A stretch of 64,000 bases of DNA, taken from NCBI GenBank assembly GCA_036924085.1, contig JAVGWX010000011.1:37513210-37577209 (forward strand), written 5' to 3'. Shown here one piece after another: positions 41,001-53,000 of the stretch (its first letter is position 1; each line of letters opens with the position of its first letter). The stretch is from Ariolimax columbianus (lineage: Eukaryota; Mollusca; Gastropoda; Stylommatophora; Arionidae). Both the position numbers and the translations under genes were made by a program. The notes below the pieces were generated by a model that made no database searches, had not been told where the DNA came from, and saw only the letters and a list, made by a program, of their open reading frames with translations.

Positions 41001-44000
41001 ACAAGGGAAACAGGAAAACGACCTTAGACACCCGATGTTTGGCTATCAGGAACAAGCCACAAGACTTAAATCAAGACACAGTTTCTTAAATCGACAGAGA
41101 CTATCCAGACAAGCCCGGAAGGTCGACGCATCGAGAGGTGGCGCAAAACAATGCAGTATCCATGGATAGAGCTCAAGGATGAGGCTGCGCCTGGACACCA
41201 CATGCCCTACGCTGTGAGGAAGGCAATGAACAGAGTGAACTCGAAGAAATGGGGATACTCAGATGTCGAAACATGTGAATGCGGCGCAGTTCAGGACCAA
41301 GATCATCTGATGACCTGCCCCAACCTCCCTGAAACCTGTGACATGAACGACATGATGGAGGCGAATGACAAGGCAGTTCAAGTTGCTGAATACTGGACGG
41401 ATGCTGTGTGACATGGTGTTTGGACATGGAACGCAAAGTAAGCAAGCTGAGAGCAGTCAGGAACTCATAGCTTGTTTCGTCAGGGTCAGCGAATCATAGC
41501 TGACCAAATTCAATTCTGCCTCCAAGTGATGGCCCTGGAAACAGGCTGCATTTGTGCAGTCTGGCTAAGAGAATAGGGATCGAAGAGGGAAGGCAAACCC
41601 AGCCTAAAAAATGTTGCAGATATTACAACTTTGGTACAGACTATGACACAAGATAATAAACATTCTTTTAAGGACAAATGCAGCCGCCGAAGACGGTTGT
41701 GTCGGACCGAAAGGTGCAAATATCGCAGTGAAGCTGTAAACTAGCGACACAGCGCATTCCGTTCTCCGGACTACATCCTGCTACTTGCGAACAAGACCTG
41801 TACAGGGCTTGGTAGCGGGAGATTGAGAACGAACGCAGAAGAAGAAGGACCAATGCAGAAGAAGAAGGGATTTTGAGATTTTCCAGCACAATGGTGTGCC
41901 CATTTTAAATTTGTTTTCACTTTAGTTGAGTGGGAGGCTACCATGCCGTTGATCACTCAACACTTTCACGACCATCTTTGAAATGTTTATACCACTTATA
42001 AATGTGTACAATCCTCCCCGTAGACTGTTTATAACATGTCTTTTCATGTTTCAACAAGTTTTTGACCAAATTTTGGACAAATGTACCTCAATAGTCACAA
42101 CATTTCTTAGAAATGTCTGTCACTCAATTTTGGAGAAATGTATCTCGGTCACTAAATTTTGGAGAAATGTACCTCAGTCACTCAATTTTAGAGAAATATA
42201 CCTCAGTCACTCAATTGTGGAGAAATGTATCTCGGTCACTCATTTTGGAGAAATGTACCTCAGTCATAAAATTTTGGAGAAATGTACCTCAGTCAATGTT
42301 ATAAATTTTCGAGAAACATATCTCAGCTACTAAATTTTATAGAAATGTACCTCAACCACTCAATTTTTTAGAAATGTATCTCAGAGTCACTAAATTTGAT
42401 AGAAATGTACCTCAAGCCACTAAATTTTGGAGAAATGTACCTCAAGTCAATACATTTTCGAGAAATGCACCTCAAGAGTCACTAAATATTGGAGAAATGT
42501 ACCTCAAAGTTCACTAAATTTTGGAGAAATGTACCCCAAGAGTTACTAAATTTTGGAGAAATGTACCTCACAGTCACTAAATTTTGAAGAATTGTACAAA
42601 TTTTTGAGAAATGTGCCTCAGAATTTATGAGAAATGGGCCTGAGTCACTCAATTATTGGAGAATTGTACACTTTTTTATAAATACACCTTTGAATTTTGG
42701 AGAAATGTACCAGTCACTAAATTTTGGAGAAATGTACCTCAGTGTCACTAAATTCAAGTCTTTTTACTTCATTTCAGGGGGATCAACTTTGTTCTTAGTG
42801 CCCTGGTCTTCAATGTGGCACCCACCATCCTGGAAGTTAGCTTTGTTAGTTCTGTCCTGGTAAGTCTTGTCTTGTGATTGGGGTGAATTGTGTAATTGTA
42901 ATCAAAGTTGTGGTGACCATCACAAATATCACTTATGCAGACTAGTGAATGTCCATCTTCTGTTTCTTGCCTTGATGGTGCAATCTGGCAAGCTTTTTCT
43001 GATTTCTTTATGATATCCTCATTGATATAGCACTTTCTTCCTTGTGCTCATCATTATCATCAATGGCCATTGACAATCCTCCTCAAGCAATTGGATTTTG
43101 AGCTGCCCTTTCTGCTTAGCTCCAGATGAGATCCAGGAACTGAAGTTCATTTTCAGTCTCCTCTCCTTGTGTTTCTTACTCTACCTCTCTTCCTCTTCCC
43201 CTGTGAATTCCATGTCAGAGCCTGTCTGGCCATATCTGATTGTGCTTTCTATAACATGTGCCCTATCCAAACCTATGTTTGATTTGTTGCACCACTGGTT
43301 GGCTTCTTTCCCCCAGTTTTTCATACCTCACCATGTCTTGACAGTTTGTACCTATTATCCTTCGTAGACATCTATTGACGAACGACTGGAGTTTCCTCTG
43401 TTTTGCCTTTGTCATTTTCCAAATTTCTGCTCCATTCAGAACTACCGTCTTGACATTGTAATTAAACAATCTTAATCTTGTATTAGTCTTTATTTCCATG
43501 GGTTTCCAAATATTATTCAATAACAGGAATACTGTCTTTACCTTTCCAATTCTATACCTTACATCTGTCTTTGTACCCCTTCAAGTATCAATGGTGCTGC
43601 CCAAATATGTGAAGAAGTCTTTCAGTGACTCGCCTCTAAGCATGACTGGCTCTTTGATTAAGTTTTTGATTTTAAATAGCTTTGTTTTCTTCGTGTTAAT
43701 ATTTATTCCTTGTTTGACTAAGTGCTCCTTCACCTTATTTAATTTTATTTGCATTTGAATATGGATGTCATATCTATAATTAAAAATGAGACTCATGAGG
43801 TATTATAAATATTCAACATTATAATATGATACAGAAACATGGACTAGGAACAAACGGAGAACAGAACAGAGGCCCTCAAAATGGGGTTATATAGCAGAAT
43901 ATGTTGCATTTTGTGGGAAGAGAAACAAACAAATATGAATTACATATTAAAAAGAGGTGTCTCTGATTGCAGGACTGCTTTTTTCCTTTTAACATCTTAC

Positions 44001-47000
44001 GCAGCACATCTCCTAATTTCTGGTGATGCGATGGCAGCGATTGCATATACTTTTTCCTTTGATGTTGGCTTAAGGCACGCTGTTACAATGTTGCATTTAC
44101 TGCCACATCAACGTGTCTCGTGTGTGCTGACTCGTTCCATACTGGTGCAGGATATTCTGCTGCAGAAATGTACAATGCAAGGGCCGATGTGCGCAACACC
44201 ATTGGTGATGCTCCCCATGCTGTGTTTGTCAGCTTGCGTAGTATGTTATTTCTTGATCTCACTTTTTGTTTCACCGACTTAGTGTTCCTTGTAAGGCAAT
44301 GCGAATCCTAGGTACTTAGGTTATTGTTGTTGTTTGCGAATGCCCACAATGAGTAGGTTACTCTTCTGTGCGCCCTGAATAGGATGTTAATTGACGGGTT
44401 GTCGTAGCTTTCCTCGCATCTCGAGCGTGCTGATATAGTGTGTGGACCAGGGTCCTCCAGGCGGTTGTGCTATGCTTGGCTTCATCTGCATGTCGCTCAC
44501 TACTACGGGTATCACATTGATCCCTCACCACATTAGCCAGACTGCCATGAAAACAGTCCGGTTCCAGGAAGGACTACTAGGAAGCCGAGGTGGGGGTCTT
44601 GGCCAGTATGTTTTGCCTGATCCTGATTAACATGTCTGATCAGTATATTTTACCCAGTATATTTTACCATTAGTCTTTCTTCTCTGGTACTTAGGTATAG
44701 TGTTATGTTCAAGTTCAAATCCATGCCAACTAATCTGGATTTTCCGTCTCGCTTCTCTGTTCTTCAGGGAAAATGCACATACCTGTTTTTCTGGGGTTAA
44801 TTTTGAGATGATTATCCTCATAGCACTACGCCAATCTGTCAAGGGCCCTATTGAGTGAGCTCCACTTCATTGAAACACTTTCCTTGAGCAGCAGTCGTTG
44901 TGTCGTCTGCATGTATGAATTGTCTAGTGATTGGACTAATCAGTTGATCACTTATGTAAGCATTGCATAACATAAGTGCCAGAACACTACCTTGCGGCAG
45001 TCCATTTTTTGTTTGTTCCTCCAGCAACTACTCTTATTTTGTAATATCAATAAAAATCATCTATTTTGCAAAAGACATTTTGACTACCTTGGTCAGACAC
45101 CAATCATTTGTGGCTGCGTATATTTTTAATAGGAGTAAACAGTGATTTGCTGTGTCATTTGCCGCTGTGAGGTCAACAAAAAGCTACCCCCTGCCACATG
45201 CTTCGTTCGTACCCATCCTTAATATGTTGAGAGTTAGGTTAAGTTTTTGACAGCAGCATGATCTTCCGAGCCTAAACTCTGGCCAGTTCTGTAATCAGTT
45301 TTTCTTCGGTAATGTTTGATATTCGGACCAGAATCATTTTTTTCAAACACTTTATAGAGGTGACATCATTATGACACAGTCTGAAGTTTTTAGCTTCTTT
45401 GCCATTTACCCTTATTTAAGCAGTAACGAGACTTTGCCTTTTCCCCAGCTTTTTGGTATCTGCAGAGGTATTGCACGTGTGTTAATTAGTTCTGGTGCTC
45501 ACTTCTTGGCTCTTCGGCCAAAATGTTTAATTTCACTGGCGGATATACTTCACTGATGGATATACTTCACTGATGGATATACTTCACTAATGGATATACT
45601 TCACTTGTGGATATAGTTTATTGATGGATATTTTTCACTGACGGATATGCTTCACTGACTGATCTACTTCACTGACTGATATACTTCACTTACTGATATA
45701 CCATATTAACATTGACTACGATCTTCGAACATATTTGTCAAAAAATGTATTTGATCTTTGACTGCCAATGGGTACCACATTACTCTACCTATAATTTCAA
45801 AAAAAGAAGCTGACTTCGTACACTTCATCCCCAATTACAGTTACTGACTACTTCTGTAACTACATTGACCTGTGAACTATTTATTGTTACTTACAGTACT
45901 ACCAATGTGGAGGCAAGTTTGCTCTGGTCACGCTCGGCTGCGTCGCATCGTATGCTGCCTTCACTCTTGCCATCACGCAGTGGAGGTCAGTCTTCACCCA
46001 ATTATTTGTGAATATTATGTTTCTTAATTTATGACTTTGGGCTCCTGAACGCCACAGTCACCTGGAGATCAGGTGGTTTTTTTATGTTCGTCGTGTACCA
46101 TTTTTGATTCTTTTAGTTATATGGACCAATCATCTACAGTTGGCCTCCTTAGAGCTAATTTGTATGAACCAATCACCCACAATTGGCCTCCATACATGTA
46201 ATTTGTATGGACCAACCACCTACAATTGGCCTCCATACATGTAATTTGTATGGACCAACCACCTACAATTGGCCTCCTTAGAGAAAACTTAAATGGACCA
46301 ATCAGCAATGCAGAAATTGGGTGGACTGTCGCTAGAGCTTACGTTTACTAGCAGAGGAATTCACTGAGGGACAGTTCAAATGGTGGTTAGCAAGAAACTG
46401 AAGTATCGGAAGGTGTTCACAATTTGTGCCAATACTTCAGTTTCTTGCTAACCACCATTTGAACTGTCCCTCAGCGAATTTTTCTGCTAGCGAACGTAAG
46501 CTCAGGCGACTGTCTACCCGAATTGCTGCATCAATTTTGCCAATGGCATCTTCTGACGCAATATTATGTGCCTGACCTAGTCTCAGAATATCTTTTGTTA
46601 ACTCGCGTCCTTCTTTAAACATCGTTGTCCAGTTCTTCATTGTTGTCTTCGGCACCCTATTGTCCCCATACACTGCCTCCATTCTGCGATGAATGTCAGC
46701 TGGTCAACATCCTTCGGCTGTTAGAAACCGAATCACCACTCGCTGATCAACTCTGGACGGATCCTTTATCACACCCACTATGTTTTCAGTGGGTCTGCTG
46801 GGGAAACTATGAGTTGGAGAATAATGAAATTTTGCAAATTGACGGTTGGTATGTGCTGTTTACACCTGAAGTGACATCATGCCCATCATACGTATGTTCA
46901 CTTGGTGCAGTTAGGTCCGGTTTCATTTGAATACGCCGCGTAGATAAGATATTTTTTTCCAGGTTAATTTCTTCTACTTTTTTTTATCATTCCTTGTATG

Positions 47001-50000
47001 CTTGAACACAGACTTTCTGCAAAGAGGCCAAATGTAAAAGTATATATAACATATAATGATGAGCTCAGTTAGAACCTCCAGAGCAAGGGGAATAGTGAGG
47101 AGGCTAAAACACACATGGCAAAGAAAAGTAGAGACCAAGGTAAGGGGTCTCGTTGACAGAGCTGAAGAAAGTAACCCAAATAGAGGAATTGGTGGAGAGT
47201 GACCAATGTCACCTTCACTTTCTGTGAAATTGAAAGCAAAAAGTCAAATGAAGTCTGAGTGTTTGGTGTTTTATCGCATTATTCTTATCTCGTACTTCTC
47301 CAGAACCAAGTATCGTGTGATGATGAATAAGGCTGATAATGAGGCAGGATCCAAAGCAATAGACTCCTTAATAAACTATGAAACAGTCAAGGTACAAATC
47401 TTATAGATTGTTTTTAGAGATTTCATAATAGACTATGAAGCAGTCAAGGTACAAATCTTATAGATTGTTCTTAGAGATTTCATAATAAACTATGAAGCAG
47501 TAACGGTACAAATCTTATAGATTGTTTTTAGAGATTTCATAATAAACTATGATTTTTTTTTAATTTAATGTGTTTGCCTCACGGGTTTCTACTAGCAGAG
47601 GTGCGCCTATTCCACCCTAGACCGTAGTCTCCTGGGCGATATTAAGACGCATAAACCAGTACTTGGGTGTATGTGTGCATATGTATGTACCTATGCTAGG
47701 TTTGTGCGCTCTCAGAAGCCAGCCAAACCAAAGTGCAATGGAAGGGTCTCACCCTGAGGGCGCGTGTGAAAGTTGTGCAAGAGTGTGACAGTAGGACAGA
47801 GTCAAATAAAACAGAATAAGGTAAGAAGAGAGAGGAAGGGGAGCCAGCCCAGAGTTCCCCGTACCATGTAAGTCCGTAAGTTGTGAAGAGAAACCAGCGG
47901 TGGACCGTACTATGCTTGGCTTCATCTGCTCACTACTACGAGGTTCACGTCTGTCCCTCAACTCATTAGCCAGGCTGCCATGAAAACAGCCCGTTACCAG
48001 GGAGGGCTGTGAGGAAGCCGAGGTGAGAGTCTTGGCCAGTATATTTTGCCTGACCCTGACTAACATGTCTGGTCAGTATGTTGTGCCTGACCAGATGTTA
48101 GTCTTCCTCACCGTAGAAGAAGATATCTGCCATGATATTGCAATGCGCCAGTTAGGCATTACTGACCTATTCTGATATCTCAACCTTTGTCTCCATACAG
48201 TATTTTAACAATGAGAAGTACGAGGCGGACAAGTATGATGAATTCCTTCAGAAATATGAGGACGCCTCCCTCAAGACAACTGTCAGTCTGGCCATGTTGA
48301 ACTGGGGTCAGAATGTCATCTTCAGTGTCGGATTGACAGCAGTCATGGTGATGGCGAGCCACAACATCATGGCAGGTGAGTAAGTCGCAGGGTCTTCTTC
48401 TTCGTACGCTGTCAGACGTCAACTTGAATTTGTTCAAAGAAAGCAGCAGTCATCCTGAAGCTGTTGACACTGCCATAGAGCTTGTCTAGTGTTGGCACCG
48501 GTGATGGCCACATGTGCTTTCTCTGGTCCTTGTATGTCGGGCAATTTTGCAGCAGATGTTCAGCTGCCATTTTCCCTGTACCACAGGTGCATTCATCAGG
48601 AGCACCTATCTTCAGTTTATTGAATAGATGGTACCTCAGTCTGTTGTGGCCTGTGCAGAGTCTGAAGACCATGGCCTGCTGTCTTCTGTTCAACTGGTAA
48701 TAGGCATCATTTTTTGTGCAGCCAGTATGCTCTGTTTCCCATTTGGCCATGTATCTAGTCCTAATAAACCTTTTGGACTCTTTGTAGGTCACACTAGAAT
48801 CTGGTTGTGGTAACCTTGCACCTTCTTTTGCCAGTCTGTCTGCCTCCTCGTTGCCTTGAATATTACAGTGGGATGGAACCCACTGTACCACTACTCTTTT
48901 GGGTGTGGACTGCTGGCATAGTTGACAGAGTACTGCTCTTAAGTCATTAAGTTCTGTATTTTCCTGGCTTTTTAGTGCTGTAACCACGGACATGGCATCT
49001 GTAAACAGGACTATCTACCTTTCATTGCTTTCGCCTGTCAGCATTGCTTCTACTGCAGCCTTCAATGCCTCAGCCTCCGCTCTGAAATTGCTTGAGAATT
49101 TTCCAGTTGCCACTGACAGTGTTAACTTTCTACCGTTTGTTAGGCTCAGGAATACTCCATTCTGTGTTGTGTCACAGAACCATCATTGAATTCATGGGTC
49201 CAGTCCGTGCTTGGGTAGTTTTTCGCAATGTATCTCAGGGTTATGTCTCTTCTTTCTTTGTCAGTCTGGCTGTTCTTGTTTTCGATACCTGGTATATTTT
49301 CTACCACCTCTGGAAAGATATGCTGCTTTCAGGTGGGTTTGCATACAGTAGGGATGGTCTTTGGTGTTGATATGGTGTTCATAGGGTCTTCGCTCATCTT
49401 TGCTTTGGCTATTTCTACAAAGTTTCTCCACTTTAGTCTCCTTTTTCCAAATCCATTTAGTCTGTGGAGCATTGGATGGTCTGTCAGTCTTCTTAGTTTC
49501 TCTGCTTGCTGCTGGGCTCTGCAGTCTCTTCTATCGGTCATGGATTGCAGATTTGTAATTTTTACAAGTTCTACAATTGGCGTTGGCTTCATGCCTCCTG
49601 TTATTACTCTCATGGCTTAGTTTTGAAGTTTGTCTTTGCTGCTATTGCTCATGCCACAATGCCATACTCAAGAACTAGTCTCACTCTTCCAGTGTACAGT
49701 CGCAGGGTCACCTATGACAGCATTATTGGTGATGGCGAGCCACAACATCATGGCAGGTGAGTAAGTCGCAGGGTCTTTTGTAACAGCAGTTCGGAAGTTG
49801 CTATGTCAGACAGTATTAATCTGGGTGGTTGTCATGTCTGATTCTGTCCCCTCTGACTGCAGCTCTGAGCTTTCTCAGATAGTATTAACACTTAGTATAC
49901 GCAGCCAAAAACCACGATTTTACACGCCTATTTTTCTACAAATATGTTCACACCTGACTGCTGTAACAAAATTATTCATATATCTGTTATCTTTTAATGT

Positions 50001-53000
50001 GTGATCATGTTTTATATATCAAAATGTTCAGGAATGATTGCTCTTTTTAGAAACAGTGATGTTGCATGCAAAAAATTATGTAATGTGTAAACAAAAATAA
50101 AAACAATAAATAATTTGTAAACATTTTTTCACTTACCATTTCATTCAAATGAATCCTTCACAATGTTGACACACAAAAATTTTTTCTTTTGATAATATAT
50201 CCATATTTACCCAATATTGGGAAGTTTCATCACTCTTGGATCAGAAATAACATTATTATGACCATCCAGCAGTGTTTGGTAAATTGAAAAATAAAATGGC
50301 ACAAATTCTCAAAGAAAAAAAAAATTATCTATGTACAGCTGATTTTAATTTACATTTATTTCAAATGATGCTGTTCAAAATAGTGATTTGGATGAAGAAA
50401 TGGCTGGTCTGGGCATCCTTGACAAAAAAATGTTGTCCTAACTCTAGCATTTGGAGTACTGCAAACAATACATTGACGACACAGTGTAAACTTTTTGATA
50501 ATGTGTCTTTTTCCACTGTGTCTGTTTGCATGGCTGCTGATGTAAGGTTCCACCTGCAAGCTAGGCGTCTCTGTAGCTGCAAAAAGGCGAAGCTCAGTAA
50601 CTAATTGCTTTTTAAATTGTAGATAGGGCTGCTTTTTTGTGTTTGCATGCAAAATAAATGAATTCAGCTGAGCTACTTCAAAAATCCAAAAGAAAATTTT
50701 CTTCCACCATTTCCTTGTTCTTCTAGTAAAGGTACCATATGTTGCGACACACTGATCAACCTTATCACACCCATTCATGCGGTAGTTGTAGTCATCAATC
50801 ATTGATGGTTTATCCTTCACTACACCAGAACGACTTGTTAAACGTTTGGTGGTCACCGAGGCTTCACTAGAGACAAGCAAGCATTGTGTTTTAGCCTTCT
50901 TGTCTCTGAACATCACGCGGAGAAATGTTCTTTCTATATGGAGAAACCATTTCATTTGTAAAAAGGACAATTTTGTTGTCTTGAAAGCTTGTGGAAAATC
51001 TCTGCGGTTTATGTTGACCGTACCAGTGTAATAATGGCCATTACTGGTAAGGTACTGCAGCAGCAGATAGCTGGTGTAGTAACGGTCAGCATAAATGTGA
51101 TGGCCTTTCCCACAAGGTTCTAAAAGCTTGTCAAATACTTTGACGGCTTGTTGACTGCTTGGATCTAGATCTGGATTGTAAGATGTATTGCTGCCAAAAT
51201 ATATCAATATGTTGACAACATAAGCAGTGTTGCTGTCGCAGAGGACAAAGGTTTTGACGTGGTATTTTTTTGGCGTTGATGCATTGAACATCTTATGGGC
51301 CCACCTTCCCTTCCATCCAATGACCATTTCATCCACAGAAAGTTCCTTGAATGGGTAATAGGATTTTTGAAATTGAAGTAGCAAGCTCTGCACAAATGGC
51401 TCAATTTTGGCTTTGCCCTGCGAATCAGGACTGCTTACGTGAAACATTGTATGATACAAAGCTTGGAACCTGTCCCTCGTGAATACCTTCCTGAACCAAG
51501 GTGTTTCTGTAGTCTCATCATGGGCCCAGTAGTCACTAATTTTAGGCTTCTTTAAATAGCCGATAACAGTAATGACAACAAAGAATTTATGTAGCTCAGG
51601 CACAGTCACTGGTGACCATGTTAGAAAAACTGACCGTACCGCAGTTGTTTCTTTCATTGCCAGGCACTGTTGGGCCGCATAATCATTTACTGACCTGACA
51701 AGGTCTTCCATAATGGCATCAGTAAATAAAGCTTTAAAGCAAAATAAGGGTGATGCATTCTCTGGAATAATGTCAGGATTGACACCAGGGATTCTTGGCT
51801 GAGGTGGAATAAACCGAAAGGTATTGTCTGTGCTGCCCTCAAATACCTCCCTCCATTGCCCTTCATCACTAACCTGAGCGTCTGCCCTAGTAGTTACCAT
51901 TGGAACAGTAAACACTGTAGATGGATCTACTGTACTGCTGGTACTAGTACTAGACCTAGGACCAGGATTCCTATCAAGTACAGATCTTGACCTTGCTCCT
52001 CGTCCTCTCTTAGGCATAGGACCTTTACCCTTTCCTCTACTATGGATGAGAGACTCTTCCTCTTGCTCACTCGAACTATCCCTGGTGGCACTGTACAATG
52101 ATGTATTTCTAACATCCCCTTCTTCTTCTGAATGAGAACTTTCACTGTCAGTGTCAGAAGTCATGTCATCTGTATCTTCTTCAGCCCAGATTTGAATCAT
52201 CTTAGTGGCCTGAACAGCAGAAAATCGTGCGCCACGAGAATTGGTAGAGGAAGCCATTTCTTCAGATGAAAAAAAATGTTGAAAAAAAATCGCTACTTTC
52301 ATTAGATTATTGAACAAAATGTGCCAAATTAATTCTCAAAACCTTACCAAACCACTCCGTGTGATCGAAAAAAGGACAGGAACAGGAAATGACGTTGCAG
52401 TAGTTTAAAATGTTGGATAGGAAATAAAAATATTTAAAACTTGGCGTTAGTACATTTCGAGCGACAACGCCCATTTCATGGAAACAAAATATCACTGACG
52501 CACTTTCCGATAACAATTTATTATGAATATTTCCTTCGGAATTAGAACTGTCTATGCTAAATATTTCTTCATCTACATGTCTGTCTATTTCAAGTCATGG
52601 TTGAATTATCTGTGAGACACGTACTGCCGAAAATCGTGTCCCACGAGAATGGGGAGGGAGGACGCCATTTCTTCAAGTAAAAAAAAGGAGACAAAATAGC
52701 TTTGTTTACATTTTTAATTTAGTACATAATTGATAATAATGTTAACTCACGCTCTAGAAATGGAATCTGAAATGGCATTGTTGTGGGTTTATACTAGCTT
52801 GATTTGGATTAAACCCATATTAAATACATTTAATACGTTGCAAAGACTGCGAGACACGCTATTTGGCGTAATGTTATTCGGTGGCTGCCTAATCGTCTCG
52901 TGATTTGGAGTGTCGGATTTTAAGGGTTAATCTGATTGGTTGTCATGTCTGATTCTCTTCCTCTGACTGCAGCATTGGGCTATCTCAGACAGTATTAATC

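Larger units (their letters stand above)
49885..52930 (-). mobile_element. piggyBac-type DNA transposon with TTAA flanks
   Basis: TTAA at 49885-49888 and 52927-52930 bounds about 3.04 kb. The left end reads CACTTAGTATACG and the right end, reversed, CCCTTAAAATCCG: 9 of 13 match, followed by weaker similarity, as imperfect terminal inverted repeats. The flanking host DNA is a short tandem repeat whose other units contain an uninterrupted AGTATTAATCTG, which is exactly the expected empty site. TTAA targeting and precise duplication are established for piggyBac. The element sits in intron 9 of the ABCB7-like gene, opposite to it. The TIR mismatches may mean the ends are no longer mobile. Confidence 0.85.

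Noticed and set aside
42075..42745. CRISPR-like array of regularly spaced repeats
   Set aside because: Head-to-tail minisatellite with no unique spacers, in a eukaryotic intron.
48412..48993. Stand-alone host RNase H gene (also 62411-63385)
   Set aside because: Both are 3' domains of LINEs flanked by target-site duplications and GAA tails.
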